Positions 16,307 to 23,574 of a stretch of DNA of 34,658 nucleotides are shown here, piece by piece. The translations under genes and the position numbers were made by a program. The notes below the pieces were generated by a model. That model saw only the letters and a list, made by a program, of their open reading frames with translations. It was not told the origin of the DNA and ran no database searches. The DNA comes from Paludibacteraceae bacterium (GTDB taxonomy: Bacteria; Bacteroidota; Bacteroidia; Bacteroidales; Paludibacteraceae): NCBI GenBank assembly GCA_016938015.1, contig JAFGVL010000058.1:1-34658 (forward strand), given 5' to 3'. Within the stretch, counting starts at the first letter, position 1, and every line of letters begins with the position of its first letter.

Positions 16307-17406
16307 TATTTTTTAAAATAAAAATCTAGCATTTCTTTTGCGGCAATAAAGGAGCTTATCTCATTATTTAAAACCTTTTTTTCAAATTGAGCGAGCTTGG
16401 ATTGAATATCTTCCTTGTCGTAGAAGTTGTTTTTGAGTTGTTCGTTGATGCTTTCGTACATCCAATATTTTGCCTGTTCGCTACGTTTGCGTTCAAAGAA
16501 CCCATTCTTTTTGGTAAAAGCTTGTTGAGAAATAATCATGTTCCATATTTCAGAAATGCCTGTTTTTTCGATGGAGGAACAAGTGAGCACTTGTGGGTCC
16601 CACCCCGATTCTGGTTTTGGAAAAAGGTGTAAGGCGTTTTGAAAAAGGTTGCGTGCCGTTTTTGCTCGTTCTATATTTTGTCCATCCGCTTTGTTGATAA
16701 TAATTCCATCTGCCATTTCCATGATTCCGCGTTTAATCCCTTGCAGCTCGTCGCCTGTGCCTGAGAGTTGTATTAATAAGAAGAAATCGACCATGGAATG
16801 TACGGCAATTTCGGACTGACCAACACCTACTGTTTCTACAAAAATGGTATCAAAACCGGCAGCTTCACAGAGAATAATTGTTTCGCGTGTTTTACGTGCT
16901 ACACCGCCTAAAGAACCCGCCGAAGGTGAGGGTCGAATGAAGGCGTTTTTCGAAACTGAAAGTTCTTCCATTCGGGTTTTATCTCCTAAAATGCTTCCTT
17001 TTGAGCGTTCGCTACTAGGGTCTATAGCTAGTACGGCTAATTTATGGCCTTGTTGGGTTATATGCATGCCCAGTGTTTCAATAAATGAGCTTTTGCCTGC
17101 ACCCGGCACTCCTGTAATACCAATGCGATGAGATTTGCCGGCAAGTGGTAAGCATTTTTCAATTACTTGTTGGGCAATTTCTTGGTGTTCGTGTTTAGCA
17201 CTTTCTACCAAGGTAACAGCCTGACTTAGAATGGAAATATTTCCGGATTGTATGCCCGAAACATACTCGTCGACTGAGTAGTTTTTCTTTTTAGCTCTAT
17301 TTGCTTTTAAATGCGGATTTATAACAGGAGGTTGTGTAATGCCCTTGTTTACATTTAATCCGATATATTGCTCGCTGTTTTCTATGTGTTTTTGTTCGTT
17401 ACTCAT
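16306..17406 (-). CDS. meaB: Methylmalonyl-CoA mutase-associated GTPase MeaB (ArgK family)
   Basis: 366 residues from the ATG at 17406. A further in-frame start at 17421 would place the coding start inside the promoter box and is rejected. G-protein motifs appear in order: Walker A 'GVPGAGKSSF', 'AIDPSSERSKGSILGDKTRM', 'ETVGVGQSEI' (switch), and 'INKADG' (NKxD). The C-terminal helices form the family dimer arm. MeaB guards and reloads adenosylcobalamin in methylmalonyl-CoA mutase, so the organism probably runs the propionate/succinate pathway. The mutase is not in this window. It leads a coupled operon with the TfoX-like gene and tatD. Confidence 0.93.
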   Translation of the reverse strand: MSNEQKHIENSEQYIGLNVNKGITQPPVINPHLKANRAKKKNYSVDEYVSGIQSGNISILSQAVTLVESAKHEHQEIAQQVIEKCLPLAGKSHRIGITGVPGAGKSSFIETLGMHITQQGHKLAVLAIDPSSERSKGSILGDKTRMEELSVSKNAFIRPSPSAGSLGGVARKTRETIILCEAAGFDTIFVETVGVGQSEIAVHSMVDFFLLIQLSGTGDELQGIKRGIMEMADGIIINKADGQNIERAKTARNLFQNALHLFPKPESGWDPQVLTCSSIEKTGISEIWNMIISQQAFTKKNGFFERKRSEQAKYWMYESINEQLKNNFYDKEDIQSKLAQFEKKVLNNEISSFIAAKEMLDFYFKK

Positions 17407-17410
17407 ACTG

Positions 17411-17418
17411 CGAAAGTA
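17411..17418 (-). promoter_or_regulatory. -7 promoter box for meaB
   Basis: On the - strand this reads TACTTTCG, one base from TAnnTTTG. It ends four bases before the meaB ATG, so transcription would start at or next to the start codon and the mRNA would be nearly leaderless. It also overlaps the only place a longer MeaB N-terminus could be encoded, which settles the start. Confidence 0.5.
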
Positions 17419-17462
17419 CAAAAAAAGGGGATAACTATTTTATTTGTTATCCCCTTTTTTAT
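17419..17462 (-). terminator. Intrinsic terminator after the 353-aa DUF1573 gene
   Basis: AAAAAAGGGGATAAC (17421-17435) and GTTATCCCCTTTTTT (17446-17460) form a perfect 15-bp stem around a 10-base AT loop, with T runs on both strands. It stops transcription of the DUF1573 genes just before the meaB promoter. Confidence 0.85.
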
Positions 17463-17474
17463 AATGAGAATTAT

Positions 17475-18536
17475 CTATTTTACTTTATAGCTTAATACAA
17501 AATTTTTGTTTACATTTTGTGGATCGTTTGCCATCAATGATATGGTTTCTCTATAATCTTGAGAAGAAAGTTTTGAAGCGTCAATTGTCAACTTAATTTT
17601 CCCTTCTTTACCAACAGGAACTTGTTTTGTGTACGATTTTATTTTAATAGTAGACCCTGCTGCTTTAATGTTTCGAACGAATAAAGTGCTTTTTCCGGTA
17701 TTTTTAAAAGTAGCAATTACAGTTTTTGTTTTTCCTTTTTCAACTTCGCCTGCAACAATTTCGTTGGCAATTTGTAAGGTGGGAGCGTTGGCAATTTGTT
17801 GTTCTGTAAAACGCTCAAAAATATTTGCTGTAATGGTTATTTTATGTTTTGTTGCTTTTTTGTCTTTTATATTTCCGGTAATAAAATAGATGTCTTTTTG
17901 TGTTCTACCCCATTCTTTAAAAAGAGTTGTATTGAAAGTTAACGATATATTTCCTTTTTCGTCAGGTTTAATGCTTTTTGTTTCGGCATTAATAAAAGCA
18001 GGGTTGTTGATAAAAGTAATTAATGCATCTTTTTTTGATACATTGGCAACAGATAGGATAGCTTTTCCTGTTTCTCCTTTTGCAATGTCACCAAAGTTGA
18101 TAGTTTCAGTTTTAATGCGTACATCGCCTTTTAAAACAGGATAAGCATCTTCTACTTTTTGACCTCTAGGGGTAACTACTCCTTTAATAGTTAAAACAAC
18201 TTTATCTGCATTGCTGGATACGGTTATTGTTTTTGTAAAAGGACCGGGTCTTCCGGCTGTAGTATAGGTAACTGTAATTGTTCCTTTTTGTTTTGGAGCT
18301 ACAGGTTCTCTTACCCATTGAGGAGTAGTACATCCGCAAGAAGCTTGTACGTTTTTTAAAACTAAATCAACTGCACCGGTATTTGTAAATTCAAATACAT
18401 GTGATACTTTACCATCTTCTTCAGAAATGGTTCCAAAATCGTAAGTCGTTTCTGAAAATTTTATTACTGGTTTTTGTGCAAATGCACACATGCTAAAAAT
18501 TACGGTAATTATAGCAAAAACTAATTTTTTATTCAT
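17475..18536 (-). CDS. Multi-domain DUF1573 (ASH/Ig-like) secreted protein
   Basis: 353 residues with a signal peptide (about 1-20, ending CAFAQ). The first DUF1573 domain (about 24-110) contains 'YDFGTISEEDGKVSHVFEFTNTG' in pieces and the hallmark 'ASCGCTTPQW'. Two further beta-sandwich repeats follow (about 135-225 and 245-353), lacking the CGC motif. These Ig-like domains are common in Bacteroidota periplasmic and surface proteins and are thought to mediate protein contacts. The biochemical role is unknown. It is 17 bases downstream of a single-domain paralogue whose domain 1 is nearly the same, so the pair arose by duplication and is co-transcribed. Confidence 0.88.
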   Translation of the reverse strand: MNKKLVFAIITVIFSMCAFAQKPVIKFSETTYDFGTISEEDGKVSHVFEFTNTGAVDLVLKNVQASCGCTTPQWVREPVAPKQKGTITVTYTTAGRPGPFTKTITVSSNADKVVLTIKGVVTPRGQKVEDAYPVLKGDVRIKTETINFGDIAKGETGKAILSVANVSKKDALITFINNPAFINAETKSIKPDEKGNISLTFNTTLFKEWGRTQKDIYFITGNIKDKKATKHKITITANIFERFTEQQIANAPTLQIANEIVAGEVEKGKTKTVIATFKNTGKSTLFVRNIKAAGSTIKIKSYTKQVPVGKEGKIKLTIDASKLSSQDYRETISLMANDPQNVNKNFVLSYKVK

Positions 18537-18553
18537 GGTTATATTTTTTATTT

Positions 18554-18952
18554 TTAGTTATTTATTTTTTTTTGAGGAATAGGAATTACATCTCCTTTAA
18601 TAGCAAGTTGAATTTTATCTTCGGCAGAATTGTTGCTTACAGTAATGGTTTTATTAAAAGGTCCCGGTCTGGCTTTTGGATTATAGGAAACTAAAATGTA
18701 TCCCATTCCTTTCGGTGGGATAGGTTTCTTGCTGTATTTTGGCGTAGTGCAACCACAAGAGGCTTTTACATCTAATAGTAATAAATCACTACTCCCTGTG
18801 TTAGTAAATTCGAATGTGTGACTAACTTTTCCTTCTTTTTCGTAAATTGTTCCAAAATCATGCGTGTGGGCTTTAAATTTAGCAATTGGTTTTTGTGCCA
18901 TTAACATCAAACTGGCTAACATCAAAAAACTGACAAAAAACAGCCTTTTCAT
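18554..18952 (-). CDS. Single-domain DUF1573 secreted protein
   Basis: 132 residues: a signal peptide (about 1-19, ending LMLMAQ) and one DUF1573 domain with 'HDFGTIYEKEGKVSHTFEF' followed by 'KASCGCTTPKYSKKPIPP' and 'KARPGPFNKTITVSNNS'. It is closely similar to the first domain of the downstream 353-aa protein. The conserved Cys-Gly-Cys could form a disulfide or bind metal, which is inference. It is the first gene of the pair and has a TAAATTTG -7 box 34 bases upstream. Confidence 0.88.
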   Translation of the reverse strand: MKRLFFVSFLMLASLMLMAQKPIAKFKAHTHDFGTIYEKEGKVSHTFEFTNTGSSDLLLLDVKASCGCTTPKYSKKPIPPKGMGYILVSYNPKARPGPFNKTITVSNNSAEDKIQLAIKGDVIPIPQKKINN

Positions 18953-18986
18953 AATTAAAACTTTAATAAAATGAATTATAGAAATG

Positions 18987-18994
18987 CAAATTTA
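18987..18994 (-). promoter_or_regulatory. -7 promoter box for the DUF1573 pair
   Basis: On the - strand this reads TAAATTTG, a full TAnnTTTG match, 34 bases before the ATG at 18952. No confident -33 box was found. Confidence 0.45.
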
Positions 18995-19096
18995 GAAATT
19001 TAATGTTATTTTAGAAACTAATTTGTAAAAGAATTTACTTTTTACAAAAAAACAAAAATCCGTCCAAACTAACATATGAAAAGTGTATTAAAATTT

Positions 19097-19104
19097 TATC
19101 TTTG
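19097..19104 (+). promoter_or_regulatory. -7 promoter box for the M20 amidohydrolase gene
   Basis: TATCTTTG matches TAnnTTTG exactly and lies 24 bases before ATG 19129. It supports that ATG over the in-frame TTG at 19114, which would sit at the expected transcription start. The -33 box is not obvious. Confidence 0.5.
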
Positions 19105-19128
19105 TGATACTGTTTGAACTTTTTAAAA

Positions 19129-20319
19129 ATGAAATCAAAAATTGAATCTCTTTGTTCTTCTGTTTTTTTATATGTGTGTGAAGCATATAAGCATTTACAT
19201 GCGCATCCCGAATTATCTTTTCAAGAAAAAGAAACTGCCGCATATATACAAAAACAACTTGCCGAAATGCAGATTCCGTTTCGTTCCAATATTGGAACAT
19301 ATGGTGTGTTAGGTGTGTTAGCGTGTAAAAACCCGACGAAAAAAACAATAGCTTTACGTGCAGATATGGATGCCTTGCCTATTGATGAAGAAACTAATTT
19401 GGATTACAAATCAACAGTTTCTCATTGCATGCATGCATGCGGTCATGATGCTCATGTGGCTAGCTTGTTAGGGGTGGCAAAAGTGCTTTCGCAACTAAAA
19501 AATGAAGTGGAAGGAACTGTGCTTTTACTTTTTCAACCCGGTGAAGAACGTCATCCGGGAGGTGCTCGTTTGATGCTGGAAGATGGTGTGTTTGATACAT
19601 ACAAGCCTGATGTGATAATTGGTCAGCATGCTTCGGTAGATTATCCTGTGGGTACGGTAGCTTTTCGAGCCGGACAAATTATGGCTTCGGCCGATGAAGT
19701 GCATATTACTGTAAAAGGAAAAGGTGGTCATGGAGCTTTGGTGCATTTATGTAATGATACGGTGCTTTGTGCCTCACAAATTTTAGTTTCTTTGCAACAA
19801 ATAAAGGCACGTTTATGCCCTCCATTTGCACCTATGGTACTTACATTTGGTAAGTTTATTGCCGATGGTTCAACCAATGTGATACCTGATGAAGTTACAC
19901 TTGCCGGTACCTTACGCACCTTGGATGAAACATGGCGAAAAACTTGTAAAGAGCATATTCGTAGAATTGTTAGAGAAACTTCTGCTGCTTATGCTTGTAC
20001 TTGTGATTGTGAATTGTCAGATGGTTATCCTTCAGTAAAAAATGATGCTATTATTACTGCCGATGCTATTACATTTGCTTCGGAATATGTTGGAAAACAG
20101 CATGTAGAAGAACTGGAGGTGCGTATGACAGGAGAAGATTTTGGCTTTTATAGTCAGCTTTATCCGAGTAGTTTTTATCGATTTGGGGTAAAAGGTTCTA
20201 CTAATCAACATACAGGTAATTTACATACATCAACTTTTCAAATTGATCTAGAGGCTTTTAAAACATCAGTGCCTGTAATGGCTTGGTTAGCTTACCGGTT
20301 TTTAACTAATACAAAATAA
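19129..20319 (+). CDS. M20 family metallo-amidohydrolase (N-acyl-amino-acid / hippurate hydrolase type)
   Basis: 396 residues from ATG 19129. Family motifs appear in order: 'HAHPELSFQEKETA', 'ALRADMDALPIDEET', 'HACGHDAHVASLLG' (metal Cys and His), 'LFQPGEERHPGGARLMLEDG' (catalytic and metal Glu), 'IIGQHAS' and, near the end, 'MTGEDFGFYSQLYPSSFYRFG' followed by a 'TGNLHTSTF' histidine. A dimerisation domain is inserted at about 185-300. It hydrolyses N-acyl amino acids or similar amides in the cytosol; no signal peptide is seen. An Lrp/AsnC regulator lies 25 bases downstream, suggesting amino-acid-responsive control. The exact substrate is not resolved. Confidence 0.93.
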   Translation: MKSKIESLCSSVFLYVCEAYKHLHAHPELSFQEKETAAYIQKQLAEMQIPFRSNIGTYGVLGVLACKNPTKKTIALRADMDALPIDEETNLDYKSTVSHCMHACGHDAHVASLLGVAKVLSQLKNEVEGTVLLLFQPGEERHPGGARLMLEDGVFDTYKPDVIIGQHASVDYPVGTVAFRAGQIMASADEVHITVKGKGGHGALVHLCNDTVLCASQILVSLQQIKARLCPPFAPMVLTFGKFIADGSTNVIPDEVTLAGTLRTLDETWRKTCKEHIRRIVRETSAAYACTCDCELSDGYPSVKNDAIITADAITFASEYVGKQHVEELEVRMTGEDFGFYSQLYPSSFYRFGVKGSTNQHTGNLHTSTFQIDLEAFKTSVPVMAWLAYRFLTNTK

Positions 20320-20344
20320 ACTAATTTTTAAATTGTACCTAATT

Positions 20345-20827
20345 ATGGGATATCATCAGTTGGATAAATTGGATAAAAAAATTCTGGAACTAGTAACGCA
20401 AAATGCGCGAATTTCTTTTTTAGAGGTTGCTCGTGAGTGCAATGTATCCGGAGCAGCCATACATCAGCGCATACAGCGACTTATAAATATGGGAATTATT
20501 AAAGGTTCTGAGTTTATTGTAGATACGTATAAAATAGGTTATCAAACTTGCGCTTTTATAGGTATTGTTCTTAAAGATTTGAAGTTTTTTAATGAAGTTG
20601 TGGCAGATATTAAAAAAATACCGGAAGTTGTTGAGTGTCATTATGCAACCGGTAAATATGCTATGTTCGTTAAAATTTATGCAAAAGATAATCGGCATTT
20701 GTTGCAAATAATTTTAGAAAAACTTACCGTTATAGAAGGAGTGCTTACAACTGAAACATTTCAATTGTCGTTGGACGAAATTTTTAAAAGACAAGTTTCA
20801 GTTTTTGATGTGATAACAACCGATTAA
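20345..20827 (+). CDS. Lrp/AsnC family transcriptional regulator
   Basis: 160 residues from ATG 20345; an in-frame TTG at 20333 is less likely. The N-terminal helix-turn-helix reads 'LDKLDKKILELVTQNARISF' and then 'LEVARECNVSGAAIHQRIQRL'. The C-terminal RAM ligand-binding and oligomerisation domain (about 70-150) contains 'VVECHYATGKYAMFVKIYAKD' by position. Such proteins form dimer-based discs and answer to amino acids. It follows the M20 amidohydrolase closely and may control it. A hairpin terminator follows directly. Confidence 0.93.
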   Translation: MGYHQLDKLDKKILELVTQNARISFLEVARECNVSGAAIHQRIQRLINMGIIKGSEFIVDTYKIGYQTCAFIGIVLKDLKFFNEVVADIKKIPEVVECHYATGKYAMFVKIYAKDNRHLLQIILEKLTVIEGVLTTETFQLSLDEIFKRQVSVFDVITTD

Positions 20828-20845
20828 ATTAACCATAATAGCATG

Positions 20846-20875
20846 AAAAAACACGAGCGGGCGCCCGTGTTTTTT
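20846..20875. terminator. Intrinsic terminator after the Lrp gene
   Basis: AAAAAACACG (20846-20855) pairs with CGTGTTTTTT (20866-20875) around a GC-rich centre, giving a strong hairpin with T runs usable from both directions. It lies between convergent genes. Confidence 0.85.
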
Positions 20876-20919
20876 GTTTAGTTTTGGAATTTTCGGTGTG
20901 AATTTGGGAAGGTTTGATA

Positions 20920-21336
20920 TTATTTTGGTTGGTTAGTTGTTGATTCTTGCATGCATCTGCGCATTTGTTGTTTTTTGTGTTTTCGTTGTTCTTTATTCTC
21001 TGCACGTATTTTTTCTAGCTTGGTATATTGTTCTGTAGTAAGAACTTTTGTCAATTCAGCATTTTTATTAGTGCTGTTAATTCTTCTTTTTGTATTAAAT
21101 TCTTGCCTTGTTTTTTCTGATTCAATAGCGTATTTGAGGTTGATTTTATCAACTTCTGCCACTTGAGCTTCGGTTAACTGAAGATCTGTTTTCATCCATT
21201 CAGTTTGTCTTTTTGCTCTTTCTTCAGGGGTTCTTTTACTTTTTCCTTTTCCTTTTCCTTTTGCAGGTGCTTGTGCGACAAGACTAAATGCCATCATTAG
21301 GGCAAATAATAGTGCCAATAATTTTTTTGTTTTCAT
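20920..21336 (-). CDS. Small basic periplasmic helical protein (DUF4890 / Spy-like)
   Basis: 138 residues. A signal peptide (about 1-22, ending SLVAQA) is followed by a Gly/Lys-rich patch ('KGKGKGKSKR'). The rest is a highly charged, helix-forming region with 'TPEERAKRQTEWMKTDLQLTEAQ' in pieces and 'LTTEQYTKLEKIRAENK'. The two LTxxQ-type motifs are those of Spy/CpxP periplasmic chaperones and of the Bacteroidota DUF4890 proteins. The likely role is envelope-stress or folding assistance, by family resemblance. It is divergent from arsR across a 152-base gap, so the ArsR operator could in principle affect it too. Confidence 0.7.
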   Translation of the reverse strand: MKTKKLLALLFALMMAFSLVAQAPAKGKGKGKSKRTPEERAKRQTEWMKTDLQLTEAQVAEVDKINLKYAIESEKTRQEFNTKRRINSTNKNAELTKVLTTEQYTKLEKIRAENKEQRKHKKQQMRRCMQESTTNQPK

Positions 21337-21434
21337 ACTTCTAATTTTTTAGTGGGTTTATAAATTTGTTTTTATGTTTCTATGACTTTTGATTTTTCAT
21401 AAGGTTTAATCCGGATAAAAAAAATTATTTTTTT

Positions 21435-21470
21435 TTGTTTTTTAATTTTATGTTCGTAATTTTGCGAACA
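21435..21470 (+). promoter_or_regulatory. arsR promoter with probable ArsR operator
   Basis: TTG at 21435-21437 within a T-rich tract serves as the -33 element. After a 19-base spacer comes TAATTTTG (21457-21464), an exact TAnnTTTG -7 box. TGTTCG (21451-21456) and CGAACA (21465-21470) are a perfect 6-bp inverted repeat that precisely brackets the -7 box. A repressor bound here would block the polymerase, as ArsR proteins do at their own promoters. It lies 18 bases before ATG 21489 and excludes the longer reading frame that begins at 21435. Confidence 0.75.
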
Positions 21471-21488
21471 ACAAACAATAATACTATT

Positions 21489-21803
21489 ATGACAGTAGAA
21501 AAAGAAGAACAATTGGCTCGTCTTGCGAAAGCACTTGGACATCCTACAAGAGTTTTGATAATGAATTATTTAGCTGGATTAAATCAATGCTATTTTGGTG
21601 ATATTCATGCAGAGCTTCCTATTGCAAAAGCGACCGTTTCGCAACATTTAAAAGAATTGCGCGAAGCAGGTTTAATACAAGGAAGTATTGAATCTCCAAA
21701 AGTTAAATACTGTATTAATAAAGAAAACTGGGCTTTTGCGCAGCAATTATTTAGCGAGTTTTTTTCTCAATCCATCAATAAAAAAAGCGATTGTTGTGAC
21801 TAA
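21489..21803 (+). CDS. arsR: ArsR family arsenic-responsive repressor
   Basis: 104 residues from ATG 21489, with a winged helix-turn-helix: 'LAKALGHPTRVLIMNYLAGL', recognition region 'IAKATVSQHLKELREAGLI', and wing 'GSIESPKVKYCIN'. It lacks the classical ELCVCDL arsenic site of E. coli ArsR. Its cysteines are Cys34, Cys75 and a C-terminal Cys102-Cys103 pair, so As(III) would have to bind elsewhere, as in other ArsR lineages that use C-terminal cysteine pairs. It heads an 11-gene arsenic cluster and probably represses it through the TGTTCG-N8-CGAACA palindrome. The stop overlaps the proposed start of the DUF1294 gene. Confidence 0.92.
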   Translation: MTVEKEEQLARLAKALGHPTRVLIMNYLAGLNQCYFGDIHAELPIAKATVSQHLKELREAGLIQGSIESPKVKYCINKENWAFAQQLFSEFFSQSINKKSDCCD

Positions 21804-22074
21804 TGCCCAGTATGTTTTGCTGTATTTTATGTGTATAAATACGCTAACTTTTATTGTTTATGGTAGTGATAAATACATGGCAAAAAATAATTTAAACAGA
21901 GTGCCGGAGTTCTTTTTGTTTGCTTTAGCCGGTTTATTTGGTTCGGTAGGAGCGTGGAGTGCGATGTATTTTTTCCATCATAAAACCAAGCAGTTAAAAT
22001 TTGTAGTTGGATTGCCCCTAATTTTTCTTGCTCAAGTTGCCTTTGTAATGTATGTTTTACAAAATATAAATTAA
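21796..22074 (+). CDS. DUF1294 small membrane protein
   Basis: 92 residues if started at GTG 21796, which overlaps the arsR stop by 8 bases; ATG 21829 is the alternative. A longer frame open upstream lies inside arsR and is not used. Typical DUF1294 sequence is present: 'NTLTFIVYGSDKYMAKNNLN' followed by 'RVPEFFLFALAGLFGSVGAW' and 'YFFHHKTKQLKFVVGLPLIF', with three or so hydrophobic helices. The family's function is unknown. Its position directly behind arsR makes it co-regulated with arsenic resistance here, although DUF1294 genes occur in many unrelated settings. Confidence 0.82.
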   Translation: MTNAQYVLLYFMCINTLTFIVYGSDKYMAKNNLNRVPEFFLFALAGLFGSVGAWSAMYFFHHKTKQLKFVVGLPLIFLAQVAFVMYVLQNIN

Positions 22075-22110
22075 ACAAGTTGAATAGTAATTAATAAAAA
22101 AATCAATAGT

Positions 22111-22353
22111 ATGGAAATTAAAGTATTAGGCACAGGTTGCCCCAAATGTAAAACGCTCGAACAAAACATTCGTGAAGCGGTAGAAAAGCTAGGTATTAAT
22201 GCCACAATTATAAAAGTGGATGATATTATGGAGATTATGAATTTTGGTATTATGACCACCCCTGCTTTAGTTATTGATGGTAAAGTAGCTTTAAAAGGGA
22301 AGGTTGCCAGTGTGCAAGAATTAACGTCATTATTAACCTTAAATAATAAATAA
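22111..22353 (+). CDS. Small cytosolic thioredoxin-like protein (ArsE-like)
   Basis: 80 residues with no signal peptide. It has a thioredoxin fold of the archaeal 'redox-active disulfide protein' type: 'MEIKVLGTGCPKCKTLEQNI' with the CPKC active site (Cys10, Cys13), and 'GIMTTPALVIDGKV' with the cis-proline after Thr-Thr. It lies 3 bases before the ArsF gene. In Bacteroides vulgatus an arsEFG group in the ars operon has been linked to reduction of nitroaromatic arsenicals, and this gene holds the matching first place. The function of carrying electrons to ArsG/ArsF is inferred. Confidence 0.85.
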   Translation: MEIKVLGTGCPKCKTLEQNIREAVEKLGINATIIKVDDIMEIMNFGIMTTPALVIDGKVALKGKVASVQELTSLLTLNNK

Positions 22354-22355
22354 CA

Positions 22356-22781
22356 ATGAAAATAATTAAATTATTTCTCGCACTTAGTTTGCTACTTTCG
22401 ACTGTGGCTTGCAATGGACAAACAAAACCTAAAGCGGCCAAAACCACAAACGTAGCCAATAAAATTGAAGTATTGTATTTTCATTTTACAGCCAGATGTT
22501 TAACGTGCAATACCGTTGAGGCAGAAACAAAGAAATCGCTAGAAGCTCTATATCCTGAACAGATGAAATCAGGAAAAATAACATTTACGTCTTTAAATGT
22601 AGAAGAAAAATCGACAGAGCCGATAGCTAAAAAACACAAGGTTTATGGTCAGAATTTAATTGTTGTAAAAGGAAACAAACGATTCGACCTTACCAATGAC
22701 GGATTTTTATATGCACGTTCAAATCCGGACAAGTTTAAGAAGAAAATTAAGGAAACGGTTGATGAACTTTTAAATCAATAA
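22356..22781 (+). CDS. arsF: ArsF family thiol lipoprotein (nitrophenyl-arsenical reductase subunit)
   Basis: 141 residues. The lipoprotein signal 'LLLSTVAC' makes Cys19 the lipidated residue, so the protein is membrane-anchored outside the cytosol. A thioredoxin-like domain follows, starting 'KIEVLYFHFTARCLTCNTVE' with a CLTC redox pair (Cys48, Cys51). The family is named in databases as a subunit of a nitrophenyl compound nitroreductase from arsenic clusters. It is 3 bases after the thioredoxin gene and 3 bases before arsG, so the three are tightly linked. A paralogue without a lipobox is at 24946-25359. Confidence 0.85.
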   Translation: MKIIKLFLALSLLLSTVACNGQTKPKAAKTTNVANKIEVLYFHFTARCLTCNTVEAETKKSLEALYPEQMKSGKITFTSLNVEEKSTEPIAKKHKVYGQNLIVVKGNKRFDLTNDGFLYARSNPDKFKKKIKETVDELLNQ

Positions 22782-22784
22782 ACA

Positions 22785-23483
22785 ATGGAATTTTTAACCG
22801 AACTTTTAGGTAGCACTACTATGCCATGGCTAATGGCAATTATTCTTGGTTTAATGACAGCCATTAGTCCTTGCCCTTTAGCTACCAATATTACCGCAGT
22901 AGGTTTTATTAGTAAAGATATTAAAAACCGTAATCGTGTGTTTTTTAACGGACTTTTTTATACACTCGGTCGTGCGCTGAGTTATACAGCAGTGGCGTTA
23001 ATTATTTTTTTTGGAGCAGATCAATTTGAGTTTTCAGGATTTTTTCAACGCTATGGCGATAAAGTTATAGGCCCGATTTTGTTGCTTATCGGATTGTTTA
23101 TGCTGGATGTTCTGAAAATTAAATTTCCCGGAGTAAATAAGTTCACAGAAAGAATGGAAAAGAAAGGGAAATGGGGCTATTGGGATGCCTTATTGCTAGG
23201 GGTTGTTTTTGCGTTGGCGTTTTGTCCATATAGTGGCGTATTGTATTTTGGTATGCTTATTCCGATGACAATTAGTAGCGCCTCCGGCTTGTATCTTCCT
23301 GTTCTTTTTGCTATTGCAACAGGAGTTCCGGTAATTATTTTTGCTTGGATTTTTGCGTATGCTGTATCAAGTATAGGAGGCGTTTATAATAAAGTAAAGT
23401 TATTTGAAAAATGGTTTAGAAGAATAATAGCCATTCTGTTTATTGTAGTTGGAATTTATTATATCTATCGCTTGTTTTTGTAA
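22785..23483 (+). CDS. arsG: ArsG family membrane protein (CcdA/DsbD-like)
   Basis: 232 residues with six hydrophobic helices. Two cysteines sit in matching positions of an internal repeat: Cys30 in 'AISPCPLATNITAVGF' and Cys147 in 'LAFCPYSGVLYFG'. That is the arrangement of CcdA/DsbD, which move electrons across the inner membrane from thioredoxin to periplasmic thiols. Databases call ArsG an aromatic arsenical efflux permease. The cysteine layout and its place between a cytosolic thioredoxin and an exported ArsF fit electron transfer at least as well. This second reading is inference. Confidence 0.85.
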   Translation: MEFLTELLGSTTMPWLMAIILGLMTAISPCPLATNITAVGFISKDIKNRNRVFFNGLFYTLGRALSYTAVALIIFFGADQFEFSGFFQRYGDKVIGPILLLIGLFMLDVLKIKFPGVNKFTERMEKKGKWGYWDALLLGVVFALAFCPYSGVLYFGMLIPMTISSASGLYLPVLFAIATGVPVIIFAWIFAYAVSSIGGVYNKVKLFEKWFRRIIAILFIVVGIYYIYRLFL

Positions 23484-23574
23484 TTAAACGATAGGTTTTT
23501 ATCAGATTTTAATATCAAAATTATGTGTATGTTTTAATCTGTAAGTGTTTTTTGATAACATTAATTAAGTAGTT

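Noticed and set aside
16844-17131. 95-codon + strand open frame inside meaB
   Set aside because: It is antisense to the GTPase core; its length reflects the conserved codons of meaB, with no recognisable domain.
19114-19128. TTG start extending the M20 protein by five residues
   Set aside because: It would fall at the predicted transcription start; ATG 19129 gives the normal family N-terminus.
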